Below are positions 50,325-62,899 of a stretch of 64,000 nucleotides of DNA, in pieces. The number at the start of each line of letters is the position of its first letter. The first letter of the stretch is position 1. The notes under the pieces are model-generated. The model was not told the origin of the DNA, did no database searches, and was given only the letters and a program-made list of their open reading frames with translations. The translations under genes and the position numbers were made by a program. Source of the stretch: Congeria kusceri (lineage: Eukaryota; Mollusca; Bivalvia; Myida; Dreissenidae). Location of the stretch: contig CM051034.1 of NCBI GenBank assembly GCA_027627225.1, positions 46,191,548 to 46,255,547 on the forward strand. Direction: 5' to 3'.

Positions 50325-50455
50325 GGTAAATGTGCACGCGGTTCAGAATTTATGGGGGTTCATGTACTTATGGGGGTAAATGTACACTTGGTCCAGAATT
50401 TATAGGGGTAAATGTACACTCGGTAAAGAATGTACGGGGGTAAATGGGGGGAAAG
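50325..50455. repeat. Short degenerate repeat with GGGGGTAAATGTACAC
   Basis: Three to four copies of (g)gggtaaatgtacact plus cagaatttatgggg. Related sequence in the other orientation lies at 35755-35840. Confidence 0.7.
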
Positions 50456-50935
50456 ATTGTTTGCAAGTAATTTAATAATTAATTTCAACAGTTTGTAACT
50501 AAAGACCAAAACTAGGTTATTGAAAGATTGATTGTGTCAAAAGCATGGGGCTCAAAAGCATGGAGCTTGAGACGATTTAGTGTTGATTTTCATGGACACA
50601 CCATTAGTCACCATTCGTCACCATCTAGAACAGTTTATTGAAGTTCTTGCTGTGCAAGAACAAAACTCACCATATCCCGACCTCAAGACGACCTCAAGAC
50701 GGATACATCATTTAGTACACAAGTGACACCTCTATCTCCATACTTTAACAGAAAACTGTATATAATCATATTATATAAACTGGTAAGATATGACTGTGTA
50801 CGAGCAATTAGAAGTGACATGAGGTTCGTATAAAGCTCTAATCAATTAATAATTATCAAGGTCAAAAGTACATTACGTCTTAATGTCATGAAAAAGCCCC
50901 ACAAACTAAGTCTGTTTTTGGGTGTGTTAAGTTTG

Positions 50936-51095
50936 AACTTATTTATCTAAGCTCTATGGTGTCGAAAGTCTGAGGCTTATTGAGACACTTCTTTTGAGTC
51001 CATTTCCTGGGTAGAACCGGTACTTTGGTATCTTGAGAAAGATCATTTAAAACGCTCCCCGAGTAGAGATTGAGCTTACTAGCTCCCGTTCGCAC
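50936..51095 (-). mobile_element. SINE family 2, 5'-truncated, minus strand
   Basis: The reverse complement has ggggagcgttttaaatgatc, taccggttctacccagg and gtctcaataagcctcagact, matching the body of the copies at 6460 and 42638. The tRNA-like head is degenerate. Confidence 0.82.
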
Positions 51096-52679
51096 GGACA
51101 CAACTGTGCAACCTTCTGTTTGCTTTTGTCGTTTTTTGCTACACTTATTATCACTACATGATCTTCATTTTGTAAACTGTAATGCATAAAAGAGAAAAAT
51201 GAAAACACATGCAGGCTTTTTAGACTAAAAATGAACATTCAAATCTCATATTACAGTATTAATTAAATGTCAGAAAAAAAACTACATCAAAAGCAATGTG
51301 AACATAGTTAGCACATCATGAAAGCCTGTCTTGTCTCTGGTAACATTACCCAATAAATTACAAGGCTTTGGATAAGAGGAGTTTTGGAGTAAATTCTCAT
51401 TTAAAATTTGGAAAATACTCATTTAAAATTTGGAAAATACTCATCAAAAATCAAAAATGGGAGTACTGGAACCCATTAAAAAATCGTGACAGAAATTGAT
51501 TACGATTTAGATTCTGCACCAATTTAATTTGAAAATGACTTTCTTACCATATGTTGATGGAAATATAGTACATATGGTGTATATAGTTTTAAACAGCAAT
51601 TGTTGATTCAATATTTGTACATCTTTAAAGCATAACAATAAAATACCAATATTCAATGTTTTGCCTATGTTGGGGTAAATACCCCTCTATTGTTGACATT
51701 AGGGAGTACCAATACTCTTTTAAGTTTAAGTTTTTATTAAGAGCACAGAAGTTAGTAGAATGTAACCTCTTTAGCTTATACTACACTCCACACTGCACTT
51801 TCAGGTTACAATATACTAATTCCAATCCTTATGTAATTTAATGTAAAAGCGATAACTTTGACCAAAAATAAATGCAACATTTTGCACATAGGGACTCTCA
51901 TAACCATACCTTTTCTTGAAGAGCATTCTAAGCTGAATTGATTTAAGCAATAAAAAGGGTATGTCATGTGTTATGTGAGAAAGAACTCCACGCTAAACAA
52001 AGTTGACTGTTTTATTAACATCTTTTTAGCGGCTACTTTCTAGTTGAATGTAACTTGCCTCAGTGCAAGTGTCATACTGTAGTCTCCGATCTTAAAACAT
52101 ATCAGTGATTTATTTGTGCATACCAATGCTTACCCTACCAACATCTCCAAAAACAGATATCAAACCAAGTGTCTAAACCATAAAACATGTCTTCGAGTTA
52201 AACTTGTTGATTTATTTAGAGAGTACAGCCCTACATCTCTTATTCATTTAGTGTATTGTGACCTTCATAACCTTTTATCAAATCAACCTTGCCACTTTGC
52301 AAGCTTTATCTGGCATTCATGTTCTAAACACATCCTGTTTACTGCTCATAAAGCCATAAAATATGGATAAGACCATTCCTAACTGGTATTATGTACAGCA
52401 TGTGACAAAGGAATTCGGCAGTCAGCTTTAAGCGGTAAAATGTACATGACCGTCTTAACAATACTGTGTATGCTTCAAGATTAAATGAACCTAAAGATGG
52501 TTAAATGGAGGACAGAAGTGGTGGTAAGGTCAATGCATACCTGAGGTGCTGAAAAATGGTTTGAGCCAAGTTTGGTGTATTCAAACAAAGACATCACAGA
52601 AATCAGTCTGTGTTATACCTAACATGTAGATTCTATACCTAAGCTCTGACAATGATGGTAACTGCGGTTGTGATGTTAT
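51096..52679. other. Nothing recognised
   Basis: AT-rich. A 25 bp duplication (actcatttaaaatttggaaa) lies at 51396-51445. No gene is supported. Confidence 0.4.
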
Positions 52680-52852
52680 TATGATAATGACAAGGAGGAT
52701 GAAAAGGAAAGTGATGATAGTGATGATAATAATACTAATGATGATACTGATGATGACAATGATTACTAGCAGACAGAGGATGATGATAATGATGATGATG
52801 ATGATGATGACTAGGAAGAGGATGATGATGATGATGACAATGGTGATGAAAT
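52680..52852 (+). repeat. GAT/ATG trinucleotide microsatellite
   Basis: Interrupted (gat)n with runs such as gatgatgatgatgatgatga near 52790-52810. The long Ile/Val-rich open frame on the other strand (52581-53000) is produced by this repeat. Confidence 0.93.
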
Positions 52853-53474
52853 AATGAACACATTGTGAGTGCATATTATGGTAACAAAGTGGACATAGAA
52901 ATGCAACTACAGTAACTATGATGTTGACCAAAATCATGACAATGAAAATAATTATTGACACTGGCAATGTGACAAGGACACAAAAGATAACTGGTATCAA
53001 AAGCCACTAACACACAATTTCCAATATACCGGTACATGTAAATGTATTTCCACTACAAGTTACCTTATCAAGCAAAACAAATATCCACAATAAAACAGAA
53101 ACTAAAGCGATCTTGTATGACTGCGCTGTTCCTAATTACAGTTCGTTGGCAAAGACACTGTGTCAATAGCAGCAGTTGTTAACCCCATGTTATCCTTGGA
53201 TCAAAGCTGTTTGCCACGTTGTAAAGCCGTTGACAAGTTGTACGTAACCTAAATAGTAGATCCGAAATTGGTCACATGCACAACCACTTGAGCTCCTTAC
53301 AACTGCGTCCAATTGCGAATCTACGAAGCGGAAACGAGCAATATCAACTGGGTTGTGAGAAAATGATGTTTGATTGGAAAGAGATTAATTATTTTAAGTA
53401 CACAGTATTCCATATATCAAGGAATATAAATATATGGAAATAAGAGATAAATTGGGGGGGGAAGGCCCCCCGGA

Positions 53475-53775
53475 CCCAGCTAGCTCAGTTGGTAGAGCGC
53501 TGGACTGTCAAACCGGGGTTCACGAGTTCGAACCCCAGCCCAGCCACATAATTTGTGTGGGGATTGGTCATTAAAATTATTTATACGGCCATTCTCTCCG
53601 CCTACCTCTGATTCAAGTAGGGCAGTTGTCAGTTACTGGCGTAAGTATGTGCACTTAGTACTGGTAAACCACTTAGATCGGCTAAGCTTGCCCAGGAAAA
53701 TTGTGAGTATGTCAACTGACTGCCTTGATATGACTGAAATACTGTTAGAAACGGTGAAAAATCCAAACAAACATT
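53475..53775 (+). mobile_element. tRNA-derived SINE (family 1)
   Basis: The head has agctagctcagttggtagag (A box) and gttcgaaccccag (B box). The body gtgtggggattggtcatta continues to the tail gtgaaaaatccaaacaaac. The anticodon arm differs from the other two copies (ctggactgtcaaaccgggg). Confidence 0.92.
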
Positions 53776-54183
53776 CTTTTGCATTCACATGAAGGCAAAC
53801 GTAAACTTTTTTGGTACTGACAACCAACAACTTACAGATATCACTGCATTTCGACATTTATAATATACTAAGTTACAAACGCAAAGAAGCAAAACAGATG
53901 ACCCCCAATACTATTTAAAAGAAAGATTGCTCTTCAATTAAATTACACACATGTTCGTCAATCAAATTCTACATCTGAGCAATGACAATCGACCCTATAC
54001 TGACATGTCATGCTCTTCAATCAAGGCCCCATAATTGTGGAATTAATAAGAAGACATACCAAGTGGTGTAAGGCTGTCTTGGCATTCTAACGCTTATCAC
54101 CCTCTTAGCCACTTTACATTCCTGAGAAGGACATGGTAGCCACAAAGGACAAAATGCAAGACGGCAAAAAAAGATGGTCTAAA

Positions 54184-54446
54184 TGAGGTACGTCGTGGGA
54201 AAACCGGTCTTAATGCATGTGCCTTAAGTGTCATCCCGGATCAGCCTGTGCAGTCCGCACAGGCTAATCCAGGACGGCACTTTCCGCTTGTATGGTATTT
54301 TCTGTTTAAAGAAAGTCTCTTCTAAACAAAAACCCACTGTAGGTGGAAAGTGCCGTCCTGGATTAGCCTGTGAGGACTCTACTGGCTAATCCAGGACGAC
54401 ACTTTATGCACATGCATAAAGACCGTTTTTTCCACGACGCGCCTCA
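54184..54446. mobile_element. Fold-back MITE (TGAGGCGCG family), copy 7
   Basis: Full-length with both arms. The right internal palindrome is partly broken (agcctgtgaggactctactg). Confidence 0.93.
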
Positions 54447-55770
54447 AATATGGAACACAGTGAGATAAGTGAGCTATTATAGACTGATACAGTCATCCGG
54501 AGGCAACAAACATGGTATCTTGGATTAATATGGAGACACAGGCAAAAAACTATCTGAAATTTCATCAATGGACCAGGATTTGCATGGTATAACAGTAAAA
54601 TGAATAAGTTAAATGCACCTATTTCAAACCCAATGCAACAACCATGGCATCAGGGATATTCGGTAATTTCATGAATAAACCAGGTTTAGCATAGATAAAA
54701 AGAATGACATTTTAAATAACATTTTTTTCTCAGATATTATTGTCAAAGAAAAGAGAATTGAAAGAGAACACACTATTCAACTTAAGCTGCAGATAATTGT
54801 TGATTACTTTAGCATGCCTATGACATTTAAAAGGAGATGTGCACATGCTGAAATAATCAAGGCCAGAACATTATCTTTGTATGGTATTAACAGCTGTGTG
54901 TTAATCATAATTCGTTACAAAGACATTTGTATGGGGGGGGGGTAACCCAATAAGAGCCAGAAAGTTTTCTGGTTAACTGAATAATTTTTAAGGACCATTG
55001 GGAGTGAAAAATGCTTGCATTCAATACAAAGTCTCCTATCACAATGAATGATTTACAGATTACAGTGTCTAAAGACAATAGTCAACAGTTTGGACTTGAA
55101 CAAGCAGGCTTAACTGTGGTGGTTGCACATTCCCAACTTTTGCTCCGGACAACGTCCTGATTGTATTCTGACTATACAAATTCGGCTGTCATCCGACCGT
55201 TACAGGACGATCTGTTTCAACGAAAACAACAGAAACACTCCAAATTATTCCATAGTTTAGTGTTACAAACGCTTTATAATTTAATCAATTTCAGCTGATG
55301 ATTACTGATAAATGAAACGTTTCTTACAGTATATTTCTAGGTCCGTAGTGTTATTTTGCTCCCGTGTATATGCTGTTCTTTTATTTTTGGAATCAGTGAC
55401 AAAAAGTGGAAAAATTTTCAATTCGTTCATCAGTGAACAGGTCCCTTTAATGGCTAACATTTAATAACATACAGAACTGGTACCCTTATGATTACTTCCT
55501 ATCCAGGTAGTTAGAGTTACCCAACCCTATGCCCGGGTACGCGAGCATTCATCCCATCCAGTATACAAATCACAAATTATTGCCTCAGCACCACATACAA
55601 ATCACAGGCTACACTCCACTTACTGTTGAGCACTGTGGGTTGTTCACTTGGCGCGGACGACGTCGTGGGGCAATACCTCCGATTTCAACTCCGCGAAGGA
55701 TCGAGTCAACAACTGAAAATATACATGTGACCCATTAGATGACGTCAGGTGAAGTGGTTTAATTAATGTT
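54447..55770. other. Nothing recognised
   Basis: AT-rich with a G run at 54932-54942. No supported feature. Confidence 0.4.
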
Positions 55771-55788
55771 GTTCCTTTTTGCGGTAAC

Positions 55789-56074
55789 CCGGCCGGCTAG
55801 CTCAGTTGGTAGAGCGCTGGACTACAAATACGAGGATCGCGGGTTCGATTCCCAGTCCGGCCACATAACTTGTGTGGGGATTGGTCATGAAATTATTTCT
55901 ACGGCCATTCTACCCCTACCTCTGATTCAAGTAGGGCAGTTGTCAGTTACTGACATAAGTATGTGCACTCAGTACTGGTAAACCAGCTTACCCAGGAAAA
56001 GTGTAAGTCAACCGACTGCCGTTATATGACTGGAATACGGTTGAATGTGGCGAAAAATCCAAACAAACGAAAAA
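55789..56074 (+). mobile_element. tRNA-derived SINE (family 1) with target duplication
   Basis: Head ggccggctagctcagttggt, B box gggttcgattcccag, the standard body and a tail aaaaatccaaacaaacgaaa. The word TTCCTTTTTGC flanks it (55772-55782 and 56075-56085), a likely target duplication; a third copy of the word lies near 56188. The 3' pairing CCGGCC fits a tRNA acceptor stem, but the linked SINE body shows this is not a stand-alone tRNA gene. Confidence 0.92.
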
Positions 56075-56199
56075 TTCCTTTTTGCAGACACCTAGCTGAT
56101 GCGGTTTTATTTATTTACAACAATTCCTACACACACAGCAGCACTGAGATACTGCTAGGTTACAAAATGTGGTTTTATTAATGTTGTTCCTTTTTGCAG

Positions 56200-56931
56200 A
56201 AAATGGGATTTATTTATTCCGAACAATTTCTTGAAGACACAACAGTGTTAAAAGAGTTTCAACAGCACCACAAACAATTCCCAGTTATGTCTTCTTTTCT
56301 GCCAATAAAAATCCTTCAATAGTCAATACAATAACAATATTTCAATGCAAGATCCAGCCCATTAAAAACTGTTCTGCAACATTCCAACAGCAGGAAAAGA
56401 ATATTGAAAACGCCCCATAAACCAAATCAGAAGTGAATCTGCAACAACTCTTAAAAGCACAGGTAATGCAAAAACACCCAAGAACATCTGCACTTCATTT
56501 TTAAATTCCCAGAAGGTACCTCTTCACTGTGCTTAGAAGTAAAACACTGATAAAGGCAAGCATATAAATTATAACACCTGCATTTACAGTTTGAATCTGT
56601 TAGTTAAAGTATAACACTGATACAACACACATATATATCATTCAACACCTGCATTACAGCTTTAATCTTTTCAAGTATAACAGTGATAAACACACACATA
56701 TAAATTTAATTACAACACTCGCAATTACAGTGAATACCAGTTCAAATGAAACCCCAAATCCAACAGAATAGCAGTATGCTTATTGTACCCAACTGGTTAA
56801 ACTCTTAAAGTAACATTTTATTAGGTCTAAGTACTTTTCAGAACAACAAGTCGCAAATGTAGATTTCATATTACGATAAGACAGACGATCTTCAATGCAG
56901 TACTTCATTCAATAGAAGACCCTTCACTTAC
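56200..56931. other. Nothing recognised
   Basis: AT-rich. Loose repeats of ataacac(t)gata and cacctgcatt(t)acag occur around 56550-56730. Confidence 0.4.
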
Positions 56932-57160
56932 GAAGTTCAAGCTCCCAACGGTCACGAAACAATAATATCTCGTTTCCTTATTTAATCGATCATCAGTCTC
57001 GCATTAAGCGAGTTATCTTCGAAGACCCTGTGACTGAACACAAATTTCCCATCTATACAATAACGATGACGATCAATAAATTCCAATTATATCTTCATAT
57101 CCCGTGTCGCTCTGACCTGTTGTAGGTAAACCGAGCTAAGAAATCCATTCAGCCATTAAT
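56932..57160 (-). promoter_or_regulatory. Possible non-coding 5' exon or promoter region
   Basis: On the minus strand a strong donor-like site, CTTC|GTAAGTG, lies at 56931/56932. The 200 bp before it is richer in CpG than the surrounding DNA (several cg pairs between 56950 and 57190). Only a short frame starting MGNLCSVTG is present, so this would be an untranslated exon. GTAAGT occurs often by chance, so the support is weak. Confidence 0.18.
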
Positions 57161-58392
57161 ATGCTGACGTAGTCGCCGACAAACTACTTACTACACACTA
57201 CTTACAACTTTCCCCGACAGGTGAAAACACGCAATTCAGGTCCTTCTCGACTAAGAAACCGTTTTATCACCAACATAATATATGTACTACTGTGTAATTT
57301 GTCATTGTAAACGAGCCAAAGTTACGACCAGGAGCTAGTCACAAACTGTGGACCAGTCGAATTATTACAGGCACTCAATTTGATATACCAAGTTTATCAC
57401 AGTCGCTACTTCTTTACAATATTGATAATAACAATAAAATAAAGTTTGACATACAGCCTTCATTCAGCAACATCAAAGCAATTATTCACAATTCTAAATC
57501 AGACCCGTGTGTAAAGCGCTTTCTTTCAGAAAACTTTTAACCAAAAGCAACCTATTATACAAATTCTGATAGAAATTTTACAATTCTATCAGTTGCCATT
57601 CTCCTTCTTAGAAAGAGCAACTGGCTATGATACTGCATTCCAAGATAACAGACATAATATAACATACCTATTTTATGGCATCACTTTTGTTTAAAAAGAT
57701 GCGATTTTCTGCAGTGCACTGTAAATGTTAACACTTGGGCTTCTATAACATTCTTATGTCGATTAGCAGCCTATGCATATTTGATTTTATTGTTATTTAC
57801 ACGAATTTTTGAAGCTCATCCAAGATTTATCCACATTAGTTATCTTCAACAGCTTATTTGGCTAACAAAATTTAAGTGCAAAGCCACTTGAATTATTAAA
57901 CAAACATATTCTCAAATGAATTATAGAACTAACAAATTCACGAGTTAAAATATAAAGCAAATATTTTATTTCATGCTATGCGGTGAATGAGTGGAGAATA
58001 CCAGTGAATGATAACCCAATCATTTCACTCTAGGTTGAGTGAAATTATAACGTTTGATCATTTCTCTCTTGGTTATATGGAACTACGTTTAATTTTGTTT
58101 TTATGTATATTTTTGAAAGTATGTGAATACCCTAATCGTCAGTGTAAACATCGGCCTTTTTAAACAACAGAAAATACATAATAAAATTCAATACAAATAT
58201 AATCAAGCTACAACGATGCAGTAAGAGTGGCACTATTTTCCTACCACAACAGTGATCGACAATTTTGGAATAATAATGATGTCATATTCATGAATACAAC
58301 GTCGTAATACACAAAACTGTTGACGCTTCAGCATATCTAGCATATTTTTTTTATTTATCGGTGCATGAAATAAAAAGAAAATTTATTTAATA

Positions 58393-58517
58393 CAGTGTAA
58401 GATCGTATTTTATTTCATTTGTGGTCATAGAAACTAGATATTTTCACTCTTGGCTGCGCCACTCGTGAAAATATTGTTTCTATGACCACTAATGAAATAA
58501 AATACGATCTTACACTG
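58393..58517. mobile_element. 125 bp palindromic fold-back element
   Basis: Left arm CAGTGTAAGATCGTATTTTA onward and right arm ending with its complement ...CGATCTTACACTG pair over about 48 bp. A loop containing cttggctgcgccactc lies between arms that also end in attttcac(t)/(c)gtgaaaat. The near-perfect pairing implies recent insertion or maintained structure. Confidence 0.88.
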
Positions 58518-60517
58518 CATTAAACAAATATCCTCCATACCATGTAATCCTTAAATTAGAGATCAGAATTTGAACATCCTTCTACTCACAGTTTAGAATT
58601 TCAATATGTTTTTCACAGCCACAATAAAGCAAGAAACTTACCCTTATCTGTAACTAGAAAGTCTCTTTAATAAATATACCAGAAGTATTTACATGAAAAA
58701 ATATCCAAATAAAACACAATTTTAATTAACAGTTTAACACAATGTCCTACTGTAAAACTATTAAACAAATAACATTTCTCCAATATAAGGTCTGTAGATT
58801 CCGGAGTTAGATAAATCGATCCTGCAAGACTTGAAACATTTTCCTATTTGTTTACTCCTCCAACTGTATTAAAATGTATCCAAGACACTGCACTTTCCTT
58901 ATGGCAGAATCTAGGGAAAGGGGGCAGGTTGAACAATCTACTGAGGGAAGTTGGATCAATAAATGCCGCAAATTATCTGCTTATCTTACTGCATTAGTTT
59001 TTTGTGCCAGCTATTTACCATTGTATGTTATGCAGTTATGCATGTAATCATAGTAGGAAGGCTTTATGGCCAGAGGCCTCAGTATAAATGCATGACATCA
59101 ACCAACAACAGCGACCTTTTGTGGGCGGAAATGGGGAACGCTCATCATAAAGCATGTTTAATGACTGTGACTAGGTTACAATACACCAACTACATGCATG
59201 TCACAATAACCAGAGAGTAGTTACCTCTCAGGTTTTATCACAAAGATTTTATGACAAGGAAACAAACAAAAAATTAATGCTAATTAAACTTGTGCATGCT
59301 GCTGTCAGTGGTATTTGGTATCGTAAAATTCCCAGCAAAAAATGTAACATTATCATTTTACTTCATCATTTATTGAAAAACACACACATGAGAAGTCCCA
59401 ATAACACATCATTAGCGAAATGATTTTCAAATCCAAAGCATGCATTAATTAAATTGTGTTTACATTTATGATTAACACATGAAATAGGACCTCATCTAAA
59501 AATGGTTAAATACAACATAAAATCAGTTACATCAACTGTGCTATTAAATATATTATACAGATATTTCATTGGCATTTGGGAACAGTCAAATTGTTTTCCT
59601 GAAGTAGAGAGGGCATATTTTGACAGTTCAAAATGATGCCCCCGATACTAAAGGAAACAATTTGACTGTTCCAAAATGACCATGAAATATCTTTTTTATT
59701 ACCTACTTCTAATAATAAATAAAAACAATATGGAATTGTTTTATTTTCCATGAAATGCAATATAATGATAGTTGTGAATCACACAACTCAAACTAGAACA
59801 ATCATTATCCTGAGTCCTAGTTGCTTGTAACAGTCAGTAGCAGTCAGTGTTACTATAAAGTTACATTGTGCAACGTCCTGCATAGGTTGCTCCCTTTGAA
59901 TAATAATGAGGGCAACATAACGAAACAAAACTATGAAACATCACAAAATGTTGGATGTTGGAAGAAGCTTGTTTAAGCAAAGTGGTAAACAGTTAAAAAC
60001 GCTTAATTATCATTTATATAGTAAAGTAGGTAATACAAATAATTATGACATCATCAAGACAAACGTTATGTCATACTTTGCACTCTCATTCTGCAAACTT
60101 CTTAAAGGCAGAGTTTTACAAGGCCTCAAACAGAATGACATGCCTTAAAATATACTTGACATTCATTCATGACATTGATGACTAAGAGACTTTACGACAC
60201 CGAGTATTATAATCACTAATAGAAGTTTGTTCCAATTATTTTCAAAATTAATCTTAAGTCACCTACGAAGGAAAAAAAAAGTAAGACGGACCTTAAGCCA
60301 TTTTGTACCACAGCCAACCATTCTAAGAAAACAACTGGCATTAAAGACAACCTGTCCGATTTCACAAACCCAAATAAGATTTATCAAATTCCCCACTGGC
60401 AGTAGAACACAGACATTCATCTTCAGAGACTAAGACAGAGAGGACAAAACCTAATTACTGGGCTATTGACAACCTCCCCAGACATTTCCCTCCAGAAAAT
60501 AATCTCATGAAAATTAC
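58518..60517. other. Nothing recognised
   Basis: AT-rich. A 16 bp inverted repeat (gggaacagtcaaattgtttcc and its complement) flanks 59577-59672. No gene is supported. Confidence 0.4.
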
Positions 60518-60944
60518 CATGTTGCCTAGTGGGCTCCAATGGATATTCTTCCAGAGAGATACTCCCTCTGGTCATAAGCATATCCCTGGAATACTGACAT
60601 CTTTCCACCTCAAGATCACTTTCCTGTCGAACACCGTAGTACGCCCCACCACGACCTAAATTCTGAACGGTCGGAAACTCAGAAAAAGGTCCCTGGGGAT
60701 CGAACCAGTTCACCAGACTGGGTCCAGCAGGGTTGACCGTAGATCCAAAATAATTTGCATCCAAGTAAGGCCCTATTCCACTAAAATTACCACTCTCTCT
60801 GTCACACATTTCTCCATTAAAATATTGGTGGCTGGGGTACACAGACCCCCTAATTCCGTAAATAGGCACGCAATCGCCCCGATACATCTGTCCATTAATA
60901 TCCTCAGCACTCAAATGAGTGTCTGAATAAAAACGAACATCCAT
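60518..60944 (-). CDS. Candidate first coding exon, unknown protein
   Basis: A minus-strand block begins with ATG at 60944 (context gttttgtttATGG) and stays open for 142 codons to a possible donor CATG|GTAATT at 60517. The frame is also open upstream to 61022 and runs on to 60423 if unspliced. The peptide begins MDVRFYSDTHLSAED and contains GIRGSVYPSHQYFNGE, Gly/Tyr/Pro/Asn-rich sequence and LVNWFDPQGPFSEFP. It has no transmembrane segment or repeat. Composition is richer in Gly, Tyr and Asp codons than the AT-rich flanks, which is why I favour real coding. An acceptor-like tract (tatcttttactacag) lies about 120 bp upstream. It may be the 5' exon of the Arg/Glu-rich gene, since it is on the same strand and 29 kb upstream, but its phase 1 end does not join the phase 0 exon at 31156 directly. 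It could belong to another gene. I do not recognise it. Confidence 0.42.
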
Positions 60945-62085
60945 AAACAAAATCCCAACAATACAATGATTACAATAATATTCAAACCAGCCAAAATCAT
61001 AAATATCTCCGCAGACACACACAACACATCAAACCGACAACCAGTGCAAAACAATCTGTAGTAAAAGATAGCCACCTTACAAGGGCGCTCCCTGCCAACA
61101 TAATTGCATGTTATGTGAACGTAATCCACTCAACCTCAAAATCATGCCTACCTTTCTCCCTGCCACACACATGTAAACAGAAATCACAGATACAGAAATG
61201 ACAAAGTGAAATTCAGTCCCAAATTTCACACTTGAAAACTTCCTGTGGTAATTCATGTGTCACCCAGCTGTATTAATATCCCACAATTTCCAATTTCAAA
61301 TGGTGCTTTAATCTCACCTATCCTTCAGTTATCAAAGCCCTCTAACAAACATTTTTGTACCAAATTGGACCAGTTATCCAATCCAATAATCTCTGCACTG
61401 CCACTTGGGGTACAATACTACAATTGCGTTCATTGTATGAAATAGTTTTCAACATTTTGATCAGCAAACAAGTCACCCGAGCTGAGCCTAGTGAAGGTCA
61501 AACCGTCTATTCATTGATTCACAACAACCACAATAATATTGAAATCACCATTTGACCCAAGGCAAAATAATATTTTATCTTGAATTATATTGCTTAACAT
61601 TAGAGCAAACACTGCCATGAATTTCAGAAGTAATTAAAGCTCAATTTTTGGGGGACTTGTTTGTGGTTATCAATCAATGAGGTGAAGTGACATAGAAATA
61701 TGCAACAATTGATTTCTTTATTCTTATGTTCACTTAGGCAAACATCTAGCTCAAGGTGGATTTACTCTAAGCGTTCTTTTTCACGAATGATTTTCAAATC
61801 ATTCACTTTCAGATCGCAAACAAAAACATGATTTAAACTACAGGTCTTAAATTGTTGGCCATGGCATTCATAATTGCAGTGAAGATAAAAACACACATGA
61901 ACTTCAGATCAAATATCTTGCAATAAGCAATTCCACACAATGGCACATTATGAACATTTTAAGGCAGATTTACACACTGGTCAGCCTTACTGACAAACAT
62001 GACAAATTCACATTAGCCAATCATTCTAATCTGGGGTTAATTTCACCTGAGCCAACAGTTTCAGTATACTGATAAACAGCATAAA
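60945..62085. other. Upstream of the candidate exon; nothing recognised
   Basis: On the minus strand this would be 5' of the ATG at 60944. An acceptor-like tatcttttactacag lies near 61060. No promoter element can be named. Confidence 0.35.
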
Positions 62086-62094
62086 ATCATATGA

Positions 62095-62530
62095 CCCACC
62101 TGTTTTTGTGCAGGGATGAACAGGATCAATGCTTTTGACAACTGTTCTGGTGTACTGATAAACATGATCATGTCATGTGGCCCACCTGTTTTGGTCAATG
62201 GTGTAATGATAAACATTTTCAATTCATGTGATTCACCTGTTTTGGTGTACTGACAAACAGGTCCATTTCATGTGATCCACCTGTTTTGGTATACTGATGA
62301 ACAGGATCAATTCATGTGACCCACCTGTTTTGGTACACTAATAAACAGGATAAATTCATGTGACCAACTGTTTTACTGATAAACAGGATCATACCCAAAT
62401 GTTTTGGAATACCCAGCAACAGGTCCATGTGACCCACCTGTTTTGGTCCATTTCATGTGATCCACCTGTTTTGGTGTACTGACGAAAAGGATCAAATCAT
62501 GTGATCCACCTGTTTTGGTATACTTTGTGC
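62095..62530. repeat. 44 bp minisatellite
   Basis: The unit is cctgttttggtgtactgaca plus aacaggatcaattcatgtgaccca. Cctgt starts at 62236, 62280 and 62324, an exact 44 bp step; other units are shortened. Each unit carries CACCTG at the unit junction. Confidence 0.92.
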
Positions 62531-62899
62531 TCAGGTGAGCTAAAAAGGCATTATCATTATTCCTTGCACAAATAAGGTCACCAGACAAAACACACAATAA
62601 TCTCTGCCATTTGAACCAAATCCCTCAGGGATAATTACATCGGTGACATTTGCATGACTGAGCTGCCAGAAAGCTACTTGATGTCTCCAGTAAATTACAC
62701 AATCCTGTAGTTCTTAGGCTAGATGCGAAATAATGGACGATTTCCTGTTGTAACATTCTGTTTTTAGCAGTCCAGTGTCATGGTAGTTAGCTGTCCATGT
62801 TTATTAATTATTGGCCTTATCATTTCTGCACTTATCTATACAATCTCTATACTTAATGCAACAACAAAAAACACAATGCCATTAACATGTAACACAGCA

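Noticed and set aside
52581..53000. 139-codon Ile/Val-rich frame that looks like a membrane protein
   Set aside because: It is the complement of a GAT trinucleotide microsatellite, which lacks stops in this frame.
55789..55864. Stand-alone tRNA gene
   Set aside because: The tRNA-like sequence is fused to a SINE body shared with two other loci and is flanked by a target duplication.
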